Assembly: GCF_036417845.1 (NCBI RefSeq)
Contig: NC_089978.1
Span: 125,828,183 to 125,892,182 of the forward strand
Direction: 5' to 3'
Source of the DNA: Apteryx mantelli
Lineage: Eukaryota; Chordata; Aves; Apterygiformes; Apterygidae
DNA: 64,000 nucleotides
In this document: positions 40,136 to 52,025 of the stretch, in pieces
How positions within the stretch are numbered: position 1 is the first letter of the stretch
How the letters are laid out: each line of letters opens with the position of its first letter
The notes under the pieces: model-generated
The model's database searches: none
Seen by the model: the letters and a program-made list of their open reading frames with translations, nothing else
Told to the model about the DNA's origin: nothing
Program-made: the position numbers and the translations under genes

Positions 40136-42069
40136 TACAGTGACCTTGGCTACAGCAAAATCAAATAAGGCTTGGTTTATATGGCATTTTTGAACCAGCA
40201 GTTTTGATCAGGGTGTGATTAACCCTCTTATGTTAATCATTCTACATGAGTATTACAGCACCATTTTTTTCAAGTTGGAGATTACCTGTCTACAGGGAAA
40301 TGAGAACAGTAGATAGACTGAAATGAATTTCTATAACTTTTTGCTTTGTCTGTAGTGAAACTTCATGAATCCCTTGATGAAATGCAGGGTCACTGTAAGC
40401 AGTTTCTACTGTCAATCATTTTCAGAAAAGAGTCAGGGGTTCCCAGGACACTAGTGCTCTTCAGGCCCTCACTCTTTGTCCAGCAGAACAAGGAATAGGA
40501 AAAGGGAGGCGATAAAAGAAAAAAGCTCTAATGCGTAACACTCAGAAGCAAACACGTTATTTCTGTGCTCTCAAAGATGGGACTTAAACCCTTTGGAAAT
40601 CTGACTCCATGTTTCTTGGAGATCAGAATCCCGTTTCCTAGTTTTGCTCAACAGCCTCTAGCAGAAACTGCTTTTCCTGTCTCCTTACACATAGGTAGCC
40701 TTCATCTACACAGCCAGCCAGCAGAAGTCTCTACAACTGCAAGTCACCCTCACACAGCTCCTGTTTTCAGTTTACAGAGGACTAGGTGACAAAAGCAAAT
40801 CAAATCCCACACCACTAGCCAGAGATTTAATGAGTATCCCCCGGTGTAATTTGGTGTGGCATGGAGAGATGATACGTACAGTATCCCAGTGGCACATTAT
40901 CTTCCATTTCAGCTGTGATATCAACCATTTTCCCCCTTGACTCTGCCCTTTTCCCATCATTAACTTGATTTCCTGCCCCCACCACCACCACATTCTCAGA
41001 TCACTTTGGGTTCATCTTAGCAGGCCTTGTGGCTGTAGGCAAACAGGATGGGCTCAATCATCTTTGATCATCCAAATCAGGCAACTCAGTAAAAGTAAAT
41101 GGTTCTAAAACTAACCAGAGAGGAAGACTACACTGAACTGATGCCATTGAATCATGTTTTCCCCTTTCAGACTCGCTTCCTGATGGTATTCATCGCTCTT
41201 TCCTTTATTCAACAGAAGGTGTGTAATCTGGAATGCTGTTGAATTGTGTCTGGCTGAAAACGAAGAAAAGAAAAAAGCTAACACTTTGTATTTGTGGAAG
41301 TGCTTCTGCCAGCATTTGGACTATGGCCAGCCTATCAAGAGCAAGTTTGCCAAGGGTTGCAATGCTGTATCTGGGCATCTGATGAAAACTGTAGAACCTC
41401 AGAATACAGGCTTTTAGGTGTGGATGGTGTGCATTGAATTACAATGCACAGTTGCACTGACATTCAGTGAAGAAGAATAGAAACAGAATTTCTCAGAATT
41501 TATTTCCTCCTTCTCTCCCCTCCCCAACAAGGGATCTCCTGATGTCCCATTAATATTTGGCTCCTTGTAAAATTACATATGTAAGATGAATGTTATATAT
41601 TCACTCTTCTGTAACAGTTATTCTCTTGTCTTGGGGAAAAAATATAGTCTTGGAGAAAGTTCTCTCATTCTTTTTTCTAATTCTGTGTTACAATATATAG
41701 GCCACATTGTCATCTGAACCACACCTACAGTGTATCAGGAATTTCTAAAATCCTCATAGATGTAAACATTTTTTTACCCTCTTCAGATGTTATAAATAGA
41801 AAATAATTCTCTCTCCTACTGTTTCCAGCATAAAGGCTTTCAGAACAGTGATGTCAGATGGAAAGAACTGCAAGCCAGCCATGGACAAAATTTACTGCAG
41901 CTTGCAGCTGCCTTAGGAGACTGGTAATGGGATACAAGACTTTTCACTTGAGAGTCTCTTAGCAAAAAAGGGAACAAGTGAAAATATTAGTTCAAAATAT
42001 AATTAAGCATAATACACACATAGCTGCCTTTCTAAAGAGCCAATAAATCAAAGATAGTCCCAGAATTGG

Positions 42070-42290
42070 TACTGGACTCTCAACATGTAACTTTAACATA
42101 GTAAGTACATCATACTGGTGGGTATGTGTGTTGGAAGAGGCACCCTACACACACTAAAGCACCTGTGAACAGAGAGGACAATGTGGGTTGCAGTCTCATG
42201 TGTTTCAGACGAGAAAATAAAGTCAGTGCAACGTACAGCAGATACTCCAGACCTAAATTTTAGGAAGAAATGCAAGAGGACTGGAAACCA
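42070..42290. repeat. Unidentified repeat, copy 1
   Basis: This segment shares a collinear series of blocks with 42945-43170: AGTAAGTA.ATCA.ACTG.TG, TGTG.TGG.AGAGGCACC, AACAGAGAGGA, TGGGTTG.AG, TGTGTTTCAGAC and a final TGCAA.GTACAG. The order and spacing are kept with small gaps, so the two are homologous copies about 870 bp apart. I do not recognise the family. It could be an old local duplication or two copies of an unrecognised interspersed element. A 70-codon minus-strand frame here has no counterpart in copy 2 and is probably chance. Confidence 0.6.
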
Positions 42291-42944
42291 CCACTGCTCA
42301 CCCACATTCTGGGCTGGGAAGAGCCCAATCTAGTGTAAATGAGGGGCATCTCTAATTTACATTCTGCTTATTACAGTCATTGTGAAGGTTTCTCAAAGCA
42401 ATGTGTGCCCATACCTTAGTATAATCTAGACCCTCATCTGCCTGGGAAGCTGGGAGTAAAGCCAGTGATTAACCATTTTATCCACTGAAGTTTTTGAGCA
42501 GCAGATAGTCTCAGGAGGCTGTTTCTGCTTGCACTAAGAGCCCACAAGAAGCATATTTTTATTGAGAATTAAGCCTCCTAATGACTCGAAAATTGAACAG
42601 CTAGAACTCAAGATCATTTTTGTGCGATTTCTAATTATATAGAGCAATTATAAAGCAAAACAGCAGTAAATGCTTTGAACGCGGTAGGAGTGAAATGCTG
42701 AACTTTTAGTGTTGGTTACTAGGTCTATTTTTAAAAAGCATTGTAGCTCATGGCCATTGGCACCAACCCAAGTCACCAATGAAGGTATTTTGACACTACT
42801 GACTAATCTTAGGAGATAGTATACAAATTAGAAAGAATAGGAGTCTAGTAAAAGTTACTAAGAGTACAAAGAGATCAATGTTTATCAGAGAATAATTCCA
42901 GCTGTCAAATATGTACACCTACCACACTACAACTCAGGCAGGAT

Positions 42945-43170
42945 TCAGCAATTCTTAACACACAAGTCAGTAAGTATATCACACTGATGATAAATGTGCT
43001 GGCAGAGGCACCATATCCATATTACAGACACTGCAAACAGAGAGGAAAAGTAACATTCTGGGTTGAAGATTCCTGTGTTTCAGACAGAGAAACGTAATGT
43101 TAATGCAATGTACAGGAGACTTCACTCTAAAAATATTTCAAAAATATGAACAAAAACAGGAGACAATCAT
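42945..43170. repeat. Unidentified repeat, copy 2
   Basis: Partner of the segment at 42070-42290, in the same orientation. The best blocks are TCAGTAAGTATATCACACTG, GCTGGCAGAGGCACCATA, AAACAGAGAGGAAAAG, CTGTGTTTCAGACAGAGAAA and AATGCAATGTACAGGAGA. Similarity fades on both sides. The sequence between the copies (42290-42945) has no matching third copy that I can see. Confidence 0.6.
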
Positions 43171-45663
43171 TGTTTAAGAAGATATGAAAATCTGTGGAAA
43201 ATAGGAAGTTGTTAAGCAAATGGAAAATATACAGGTGACTCAAATGCAGTTAAAGACCACTCTAAAATGATTAGATTGTCAGTCAATATTTTTTCAAGGG
43301 AGAATTAAGGTCATACTAAGAGGTGATAAAAAAATCAAAAAAAAAAAAAGCTTCCTATGCAGTAGAGCTATTCCCAACAATACCTAAATGTTGCCCCAAA
43401 ATCTTGTAACATTTAGATGTCTAGAAACTTTGTAAATACCACTAATATAAAAGGCTGGAGCTGTCTTTTCATTCAAATGTTACATGCTGCTTTAGAATAG
43501 AACCTATTAGGAATTTTTCATTAAAACATTCTCAGTTTGCAAAAACACCAGTTCATTGAAATAGTATCCCTACTGTTGATCAAATTTCAATTTTATATTT
43601 GGGAAATACACCCAAGCAATTCAAATGTTTAGAAATTTGGACAAAGTGATTTTTCACTAGATATGTAAGTTGATCTATTTTTAAAAGTCCAGATCAAAAC
43701 AGATTGATTGGCCTGACCCAAATATGCTATTTTTTGTGTGTGATTCCCTTTAGGATCATCATCTTGCACTGACTTAGGACAGGAAAAATCCAGAATCTCT
43801 AAAGTTAGCATGGGGAACAAAAACAATTTCCTACTGTCAGAAGAAGGATCATATTTCCGCTGACTGGAATCTATCTATTTTGATTTTTCAAATATCAAGA
43901 TTTTCCTTGCTGGGATTTTTGACCTGAAGTGGAACTGAAAGTGTGCAGGGCTTGAACAGGGCTCTGTTTCTCAGGAAGAGTCAGAAGCAAATTCAGCCAG
44001 GGGAAGAGACAGCATCTCACTTTTGGGAATGCGCTGATGACAACATTAGGAGAAGTTTCCAGGAGCCTATGCGGTTGTGTCTAAGCAGAATTTTATACCT
44101 TTTTTTCCCCTTGACTTTCTTGGAGTTTGCCTGGCTTTATACATTTGTGATCTCATGATAGCTTTATAGCTCTTTCGGTACAGCTCAAGTGCAGAAGGCT
44201 ATCACACACCATCTCAGGAGAGAATGAAAAGGCCCTGGGGCTTCTGGCTCATCTTCCCAGCCGTGCAAAATTACTCTGTACAGTATGTTTAAGACTTTTT
44301 CCAATCAGAAGCTGCAGAGGAAACATGATAACAAAATATTTTATTTGCACATAGATGAATACTGGGGTAGAGCCATAATTTTATATGCAGTGTGTGGAAT
44401 GAACATAAGAACAGATGAATCTATTCTGGGCTCCTGTTAGCCTCTGTTGACCTTCCCTCCCTTACTAATCATTATAATCCTGACATTTCTCTCAAATTTT
44501 TGACTGAGTGGCAGGCAGTGGACCAAATTTCCAATCAGCTTTGCCTTTGGTTGCGGAAGAGGAAATATAAAAGCATAACTATAGTAGAAAAAAAAAAAAA
44601 AAGGTCCTAAAAGAAAAGAGGCACATCCTCACTATACAAAGCTTGTCCTTGCCTCACTGAGCCTGTTGGACAAAACTGAAGTGTTAGTCCCATTTTCCGT
44701 GCAGAGCCAAGACCTCTACTGGAGAGCAAGATGGACTCGGTCCTGCTTCTAGTATTAGCAAGATTGTCAGATGAAACAAGAAGTAACTGGAGAATCATTT
44801 GCATTGGTGATATACAGAACAAAGTGACTTTGCTTTTCAGGACCAGGTGGTATCAGCAGGTATCAGGGTGGCAGGAAGGAAAATAAAAGGCATAATGGGA
44901 GGTAGAAACAGAGAATCCAATACAAAGCTAGAGAAGGACGTATGGGGGTCCTATAGTTATTCACTTCTGCTGAGTCACTCTTTCCTGATTAAAGTCCAAA
45001 TAAATAAATAAACTTTAAACCAGTTGGCTTGCCTTCAGCAGCTTGTTCCCAGAATATTCTCCAGGAGTAGCTATGTAAAAGGAGACCAGAAAAATGAGAA
45101 GATGTATACAGTCAGATTTTGTCCACAAAAATGCCAAAATTCCAGTAACACAGATCATTCCTTAAAAAGCAAATATTTTCATAAATGCTTTTGAAGAAAG
45201 ACCCTGATCCATGTCTTCATCAAGACACACCACCAAAGATGCATTTTCAGTCTGCTGCCTCAACATCCAGTTGTGCAGAGCATCAGCTGCTTAAGAGAAA
45301 AAGTGCCCTTTGCATTGCAGGCAGAATTATTGCAAACCTATGCTTTGGAAAACAACAGAGCTGGAAGGAGCAGAAAGATATACACGTGAAAGGAGAAAAT
45401 CCAATTTGCTCATTAAAACCAATATTAGGGGGAGATTACCACTTTAAAAAGTTCTATCGCCATAGGGAAGTCTCAGCATGTTCACTGTCTAGCAAAAATG
45501 AATTCATTCTTTAATCAGATTCTGATCCCAAATCATTTTTTAACTCAACATCAGGCCAGCTACTTTCTTTGCTGGTGTTAGTCCACCACTAGCAGCGAGT
45601 ACAGATGAGCACAACAGGATGTGGTTCTACAACTGGGTCACAGCAAGGTAAACTTTAAATACG

Positions 45664-45692
45664 TGTATATATATATTAAAAAAATATATATA
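45664..45692 (+). repeat. (TA)n low-complexity tract
   Basis: GTATATATATATATT, an A7 run, then TATATATA; a near-palindromic AT tract. Confidence 0.85.
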
Positions 45693-45734
45693 GCACTTTT
45701 TTGTCAATTTCTGAAGTGTTAAAGGGAGAATAAA

Positions 45735-45832
45735 CATTTTCCCTTTTTGTACAGAAGGGGAAAGACAGATGCTAAGAACTGAAGGCCTAGGCACTTGGTC
45801 AACAGCAGAATCAGGAACAAAATCATCATTTA
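45735..45832 (-). mobile_element. MIR-like SINE relic, minus strand
   Basis: The plus strand reads CCCTTTTTGTACAGAAGGGG, AAAGACAGATGCTAAGAACT, GCCTAGGCACTTGGTCAACA, GCAGAATCAGGAACAAAAT. It follows the reverse complement of MIR (CCATTTTACAGATGGGGAAA, CTGAGGCACAGAGAGGTTAA, ACTTGCCCAAGGTCACACAG, GCAGAGCTGGGA..). The order is kept with many substitutions. Confidence 0.65.
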
Positions 45833-46263
45833 TCCTTTAATTCTTAGTGAGGTGCTAAATCCATACTGCCTTGGTTTTGCTCAAAAGGAATATTTCATGG
45901 AAAAATACAGAATTATCCTTTTTTACCCTTTTTGTTCAGTTTTCAACCTTTCTGTCTGTACCCTTATACATACAAACCATGCTTAAGTGGGATGTGGGAA
46001 GGTTTTCTCTCTAAAAATAGTTTGAAGGCTTTAAGAGCAAAAAATTCACTTTCTATCCAAAAGCTGTTACTACTGAAAGTAATGACAGTAAATCTTATTA
46101 AGGCAGCAAACCTTTATTTGGCATATGACAATTATCTCTGTCTTTCCTCTGTGCATCAAATAAACTGTTTAAACTGTTTCTTGAACCATATTTTCTTAAG
46201 CTCTCACATTCACCCTGTCCCCTTCCCTGACCTTCAGGGGAATTCTCCACAAAGCCAACATAC

Positions 46264-46304
46264 TAAAAAAAATAAATAAAGAAATAAAGAAGAAGAAGAA
46301 GAAA
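46264..46304 (+). repeat. (AAAT)/(GAA) microsatellite
   Basis: A run, AAAT units, then five GAA units in direct succession. Confidence 0.9.
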
Positions 46305-47492
46305 TGTAAAACTCACTCTGATTGAAAAGAAAGTGGATTTCAAGCACAACAGGGATGAAACAGTACACCTGTCTTTGCAAACTTCAGTTGACCAGATATT
46401 CGAACCCTCTCTGTCTGAGAAGGAAAGCCACAGAGATTGAAAAATACTTTTAATGCCTTTTTTGGACCTCAGTGAAAACTCAGCTAGTAGCTACACTTTG
46501 CACGCTGAAGCGCTTCTCAGCAATATAGTCCAGGTGGCAGAATCTGTAGCTGAAGGCCATTTTTTTAAGTGTTGTTTCAAGGCTACAACGTCAGGTTCTT
46601 GTTTCTGAAAACTAACCTACCTTGACAGTCATCCCACATCTTCACAGCCTGAGTTGCAACCTAGCTCAGTGCCGGAGTTGCTTTCCATTAAGAAGTGTGC
46701 TGCCTGGGTTTGTTGAGCTGGTGGAGAGGCATACAGGAGGTGTGCTGGCCTGCCTGCTCTGCTCTTTGCGAATCCTTCTAATGGACTGCACATGCAAGCA
46801 GGGAGTATGAGCTGCTGGTTACCACGAGGGAGCAGATGTCAGGACCAAGTTGGATTTTATTTCCAATGTTGTCTTTCACTTGCTGGTTTAAATTTAGGTG
46901 GGGTCAACAGAACTTCTCTTACTGAAAGCACTAGAAAGTCAAGTCAAAGGATGCTTGAGTCCGACTGTGTCCCTGTGTGGCATTTTTAATTTAATCATTT
47001 ACGAGAAAAGGAGGAAAATTTGCTTCCAGAAGGTGTGATAGATATTAGCTGGCTGTGACTTAGATAAGCCTTAGAGATGCAAACTTGAGTAACCATGCCA
47101 TCTGTTCAAGAGGACAAGGAAGCAAGATCAGACTTGGTCCTACCAAAGATTAGGGACATGTCCTTTGCTGTCCCCCTCCTGGACTGCACAATGTGCTTTC
47201 ACATCAGCATGTGCCGGGAGGACACCAGACTCTAGCCCCATCACCGTTCACCAGCCCTTATGTTGCGCCTCGTGGCAGAGGCCCAGAGAAATCAGCCCGA
47301 AGGTGCCTACACTACACGAACAGTGGTTAGCCACCCATTAGAGAAAGCTTCCTGATTCATGTCCCTACCATTTCTACTACCTAAACTCAAATGCTGGTAA
47401 CACGTTGGGATCCTCACATGGCCGCTCCTCATACAAAGCAGTTGTAACGTATCTTCATTTGTCTTTAAAACTCTATTTCTCTTCATCTCAGG

Positions 47493-47519
47493 AAAATAAA
47501 ATAAATAAATAAATAAATG
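47493..47519 (+). repeat. (AAAT)n microsatellite
   Basis: Six AAAT-type units ending in TGC. Confidence 0.92.
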
Positions 47520-47738
47520 CACAACCAGACTTTGACATATTTCATTTTAAGCTTACAGAGAATACTGCAAAGGTTATGTTACCGCTGGCTTATTTTCCTG
47601 TGGAAACAGTGTCTACGTTCTGCTTAAACTTAACATTTTGCAATCTCACCACAAAGAAATAAACCTGACAGTAAACCTGTGTATAGCCAGTCTTGCAAAT
47701 CCACTAAATGAAGTCTTATTTATTCTTTGTAAAAGAAG

Positions 47739-47766
47739 CACATACACATACACACACACACACACA
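47739..47766 (+). repeat. (CA)n microsatellite
   Basis: ACATACACATA followed by eight CA units. Confidence 0.92.
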
Positions 47767-48329
47767 GAGCCAGATATATTCTCACCCTTATCTTACACTT
47801 GATTTTATATGGTTCATGTTTAAATGAGAATCCTGTGACCTCCAGGTACCTTATTATGCTGTGAACACTGCTTGCAAATTCTTCCACAATGAAAAAGAAA
47901 AAGGACCATTTGGCTACTTAGGTTTAAAGACTCTACAGGCATTAGTTCAAAACTATGGGAGGAAGTGCCAGATACATTGTTTACAAAGTTATTTAATCTT
48001 TTCATATGGCATATCAAGAATAAAGATTTGATTCCTGCTTGAGCCCAGCTCTCCATGTTTTCTTGGATTTTGAGACATTACTAAGATTTGCTCATACTTC
48101 ATGATTGCTTTCTGAGCAATTCTGAAGCAAATATTTCTCCAGCTTTAGTAGCAAATACTGTTACCCCTTTCTGATGCGAACTGCCAAATGAAAATTCAGG
48201 GTCCTTCTTGTTATTTTAGTTGCAGAGAAAAAAACTGAAAGCCAGCATCCCTCTGACGCAATCCCATTTACTAAATAACTACTGTTTTCTGAAGCACAAG
48301 AGGAGCCAAACAGGGGGCTGGCTGTTGGG

Positions 48330-48415
48330 TTTTGCTCGCAGTTCCCAGCCCCTTTTCGGCAGGTTCCCGCCACCGTAGCATCAGGCGGCCAGCGCGCATC
48401 CAGCTTTCCAGGCTT
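48330..48415. other. Small CpG cluster
   Basis: A G+C-rich stretch with about eight CpGs in 85 bp (for example TTTTCGGCAGG, CCGCCACCGTAG, GGCGGCCAGCGCGC) in a CpG-poor setting. It is too short to call an island. It could be an unmethylated regulatory site or a remnant of a recent insertion I do not recognise. I see no gene start beside it. Confidence 0.4.
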
Positions 48416-49307
48416 TCCACTCCTTCTGGGATCCATTTCTATGGCACTTCCTTGCTCCCCTCTCACACACATCTCTCTACTCAAAACAATATTAAATGGA
48501 AACCTTTGTTTGAGGTGATGATGCAGACTTGTGCTTTTGACAGAGCTGCCATTTCCCTAGCTCCATAGAGAAATCCGAAAATTTCCATTTGTGCATGAAG
48601 GTAAACATTACACTCCCCAGTTTTAAGCAAAGGTTTAACTTCACCTAACAGAATACTGTTATTTGCTTACACTTAGTTGCACACAAATTAATCTAAAGAA
48701 ACACCCTTCTACCACATCCTGCCTTTTATTTCAAAAACGTTATTTCAGATTTATCTCTGTATATTCCCTTGTTGATACCAGATGAATCCTTGCAACTCAC
48801 CAAATTTTCACCATAATTAGGACCCCTAATGGAAAACTCAACGAATGTAGCACCTTGACAGCAAGGTATAGCATAGATGCTATAGTAATAAGCACAGTGC
48901 AAGAAACTACAGAATTAAACTGCAATGTGGCCAGAAGGGCAAATACTTCAGAGCATTACTGGTGAAAGTAAGTGAATGAATACACGTCTACAGAATTTAG
49001 TACAGTGTGAACCCACTTTCTGGCTAGCTTTGACTATTTGAATTTAAGAGCACTCATAGCAGTCAGTATCCCACTTATCAAAGAGAGAAACTGCGGTCGT
49101 CTCAGCAAAGAAGATGAAACAAAGTGGGGTTATCTTATATCTGTGCAAGTCTAAAATGCAATTGATAATATCTGAAATGGTAACAAAAGGAAGAGTTTTA
49201 GAAACTTCCTCCTCAGCAGCGGATACGGTCAACATTGTCACAGGCAGTAGGAAAGGTACATCTTCTCCCTCCTTGTCCTTTGTGCGCACAGACAGTGTGC
49301 TTTTGCC

Positions 49308-49328
49308 ACTCCCTCCCCCTCCCCCCCC
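49308..49328 (+). repeat. C-rich tract
   Basis: CACTCCCTCCCCCTCCCCCCCC; the minus strand is G-rich and could form a G-quadruplex. Confidence 0.82.
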
Positions 49329-51304
49329 AAGACACACAACAAGCCACAAGTGTTCCAGCCTCAATGTTATGCAATCCAATTACAGGTTAAATGAAACACT
49401 GAATAGGAACCTCAGAATATGCCCCAGCATCTGTCACTGCAGACCATTCAGAATGGAAATTCCTTTGCTGTCCTCATGAAAGCATTAATCCACTACACTG
49501 GTTTGTTTGCTTAATCTGTTCTTTTAGTCTCCAACTAGTTTTGAGGTTGAAGAATAGACTCTGAAATTACTCCCGTAGGGACAACGGCTGACCCTCACAA
49601 TCTGACAACCATCTGCTGAGATTAAATTTGGAGAAAATATGCCCATACAACTCCGACCACCAAAAAACACACACTGAACATAAGCAATTCAAACCAAACC
49701 AAAATATTGGCCGTAGAGCCATTACATCACCTTGGTTTATAGCAAGGACTTTGCTACACAACAACATAACTGCAGTAAAATTCTGATTTCTAGAGTGGGA
49801 AACATAAAACATAACAAAGCATTATTATTCCCAGTTTTTTTATTTTTCCTCTAAAATGAAACACCATACTGCTTCTCCTTTCATTTTGTTTTAAATGGAT
49901 GTTATTAGATGCAGTCAAGTCCTGACCACCATAACTGGACCCAAAGGATTTAAGGAGGATCATTGAGTGGAGTAGCAAGACAGAAGGTCATCAAACCAGC
50001 ACCATATTACTCTCCCTTGACATCTGATGGAGTCATGACAGCAGTTTGGATGCTAGATGACATGAATATTCATCTGGTTGATTTTGCAATTGCATTGTGA
50101 CATAGGACTGACACTTTCCATGCGCCCTTGTTGTACCTCAGCGACACTGTAGAGAAAATGCAATGTCAAAACACAAGCTGACTTTGAAAAGAGACTCACC
50201 TGCTTTTCTTCCTTGTTTTTTTTTCCCCCCTTTTTAATTATTACTACTTATTTTGAATCAAACACTGCAGTTGGAAGAAGCCTTAAGCAGCAAGCCTGGA
50301 GAGTGAAGTAGCATATTAGCAAATTTGTTAAAGAAATCAATAGAATGCTATTAACTCGAGACATTTTCCCACAGAAACTCTGGCCTTGCAGAATGCAGCT
50401 CCACTGATGAAACTCCTGGTTTCTGTAAAGAAAACATTTACACCAAGAAAGTCCCCCTCCTCTGGAGAACAATCCTAATTCAGTTCAGGGACAGATAGGA
50501 CAAAAATAATATCTGTCTTCTGCTTTTAAGAGAAGTTACTTACAGATGAAACACCCTCAAGCAAACCAGTTGAGCCCACAGGGAATCGGTCTGGGTGACT
50601 TCTGCAGACATATTCTATTACAATGTTTCAGTTTGGCCTGGAATTTTTTTCTTGAAAAATAAATAGTAAATAAATAAAAATTAAGGCTGTCTGAAACAGT
50701 GCAATGCTTTCTTCATGACTGAAGCTAATTAACAGAAGTACAAGATGAGAAGATGCTCTGAGGCAAGAGATATTCAATATTTGGTGACATCCTATGGAAA
50801 GGTTTTAAATATTGTTCAGTGCACTTTCTCCCTGGATATTTCTTCCTTTCTTCTTTCCTGGATTACTTCCCTTTCTCTTCCCTCCTTCCACTGCCCTTTC
50901 CCCCCAGATCCCTTCCCTTTGTTCTCTAGCTTTTGGAGCTCCATTTTGACTTTTGCCCCCTCTCCTGTGGACAGACTGCCATGCCCAGCCTTTCACCCCA
51001 CCTTGCCCAAACAGCACCAACAGCTCCTTCCTTCTGCTCCCCGGCTCCCTCTTCTCCAGTCCAGCTCTTGTCTCTCTTTTCCCTCTCCCCAGTCACTTTA
51101 TGAATCGTACAGAATAGTTGAGGTTGGCAGGGACCTCTGGCAATTGTCTAGTCCACCCCCTTTCTCAAAGCAGGGTCAGCTTCAGCAGGTAGCTGAACTA
51201 TGTCCAGTTCTGTTTTGAGTATCTCCAAGGAAGGAGACTCCACAGCCTCTCTGGGCTGTTCTAGTGTTTGACCGCCCTCATAGTAAACAGCCTCTTTCTT
51301 ATGT

Positions 51305-51790
51305 TTAAGTGAGTTGAGGGGAAGGATCACCTCCCTCAACCTTCAAGGTTCTTCCTAATGCAGCCCTGGGTGCTGTTGCTTTTTTTGCTGCAAGGGCACA
51401 TAGCCGGCTCACGGTCAACTTGTTGTCCACCAGGACTCCCAGGTCCTTCTCCACAGAGCTGCTCTCCAGCAGGTCAAACCCCAGCTTGTACTGGTGCATG
51501 GGGTTGTTTCTCCCTAGGTGCAGGACTCTGCATTTCCCTTTGCTGAACTTCATGAGGTTTCTGTTGGTCCCTTTCTCCAGCCTGTCGAGGTCCCTCTGAA
51601 TGGCAGCACAACCATCTGGTGCATCAGTCACTCCTCCCTGCTTTGTATTGTCCATATACTTGCTGAGGGTTCGCTCCACCCCATCATCCACGTAATTAAT
51701 GAAGATGTTAAACAGTCCTGGTCCCAGTATTGACCCCTGGGTTACACCACTCGTGACTGGTCTCCAGCTGGACTTCATGCCAGTGATCAC
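51305..51790 (-). pseudogene. CR1 reverse transcriptase remnant
   Basis: The longest open stretch of the CR1 copy, about 161 codons, covering the palm and thumb part of the reverse transcriptase from the SWRPVTSGV motif onward. In an intact CR1 the metal-binding motif reads FADD; here the equivalent position reads YMDN, so the second catalytic aspartate is lost. The upstream palm motif A is replaced by tandem repeats. The ATG at 51790 is an internal methionine and not a real start. It is a fossil frame, not a host gene. Confidence 0.88.
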
Positions 51791-51882
51791 AGCTCAGCAG
51801 TTCAGCCAGTTTTCAGTCCACCTTGCTGTCTATTTATATAGCCCATATTTCACTAGTTTATAAGAATGTTATGGGCAACTGT

Positions 51883-52025
51883 GGAGGAAAGAAGGAGGAA
51901 AGAAGGAGGAAAGAAGGAGGAAAGAAGGAGGAAAGAAGGAGGAAAGAAGGAGGAAAGAAGGAGGAAAGAAGGAGGAAAGAAGGAGGAAAGAAGGAGGAAA
52001 GAAGGAGGAAAGAAGGAGGAAAGAA
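51883..52025 (+). repeat. 11-bp minisatellite, 13 perfect copies
   Basis: The unit GGAGGAAAGAA is repeated 13 times without a mismatch (143 bp), with a partial copy running into 52030. The plus strand is pure purine. CR1 sequence abuts both sides: TTATGGGCAACTGT to the left and CTGTCCACTTCTCTCCCCTC to the right. The array replaces roughly the part of CR1 that encodes YLDFSKAFD. The edges suggest its origin: CR1 elements carry GAAAGCC..GAAGTCCAGGTAGAC here on this strand, close to the unit. The 11-bp period contains no stop codon in any of the six frames, which explains the KEERRRKEGGK-like and FFPPSFLLLSS-like frames on both strands. Perfect identity between units means recent expansion. Confidence 0.97.

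Larger units (their letters stand above)
37916..42069. other. Noncoding stretch with short CR1 tails
   Basis: Apart from the two CR1 fragments near 39.3 and 40.1 kb and the A25 run, this is unique AT-rich sequence. One open frame of 78 codons without a start (41184-41417) is discussed among the findings. Confidence 0.55.
43175..51096. other. Noncoding stretch, no gene seen
   Basis: Unique sequence with the listed MIR relic, AT and CA microsatellites and the small CpG cluster. The 50745-51218 open frame (157 codons) runs through pyrimidine-rich DNA (50830-51095) into the CR1 3' end; its serine- and proline-rich translation reflects that composition. Confidence 0.55.

Noticed and set aside
44402..44455. 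AACATAAGAACAGATGAATC as the start of a minus-strand CR1 tail
   Set aside because: The opening fits the older CR1 end, but the next 40 bases match too poorly to call it.
50745..51218. A 157-codon plus-strand frame rich in S, P, L and F
   Set aside because: It crosses a pyrimidine-rich stretch and ends inside the antisense of the CR1 3' end. Composition explains it.
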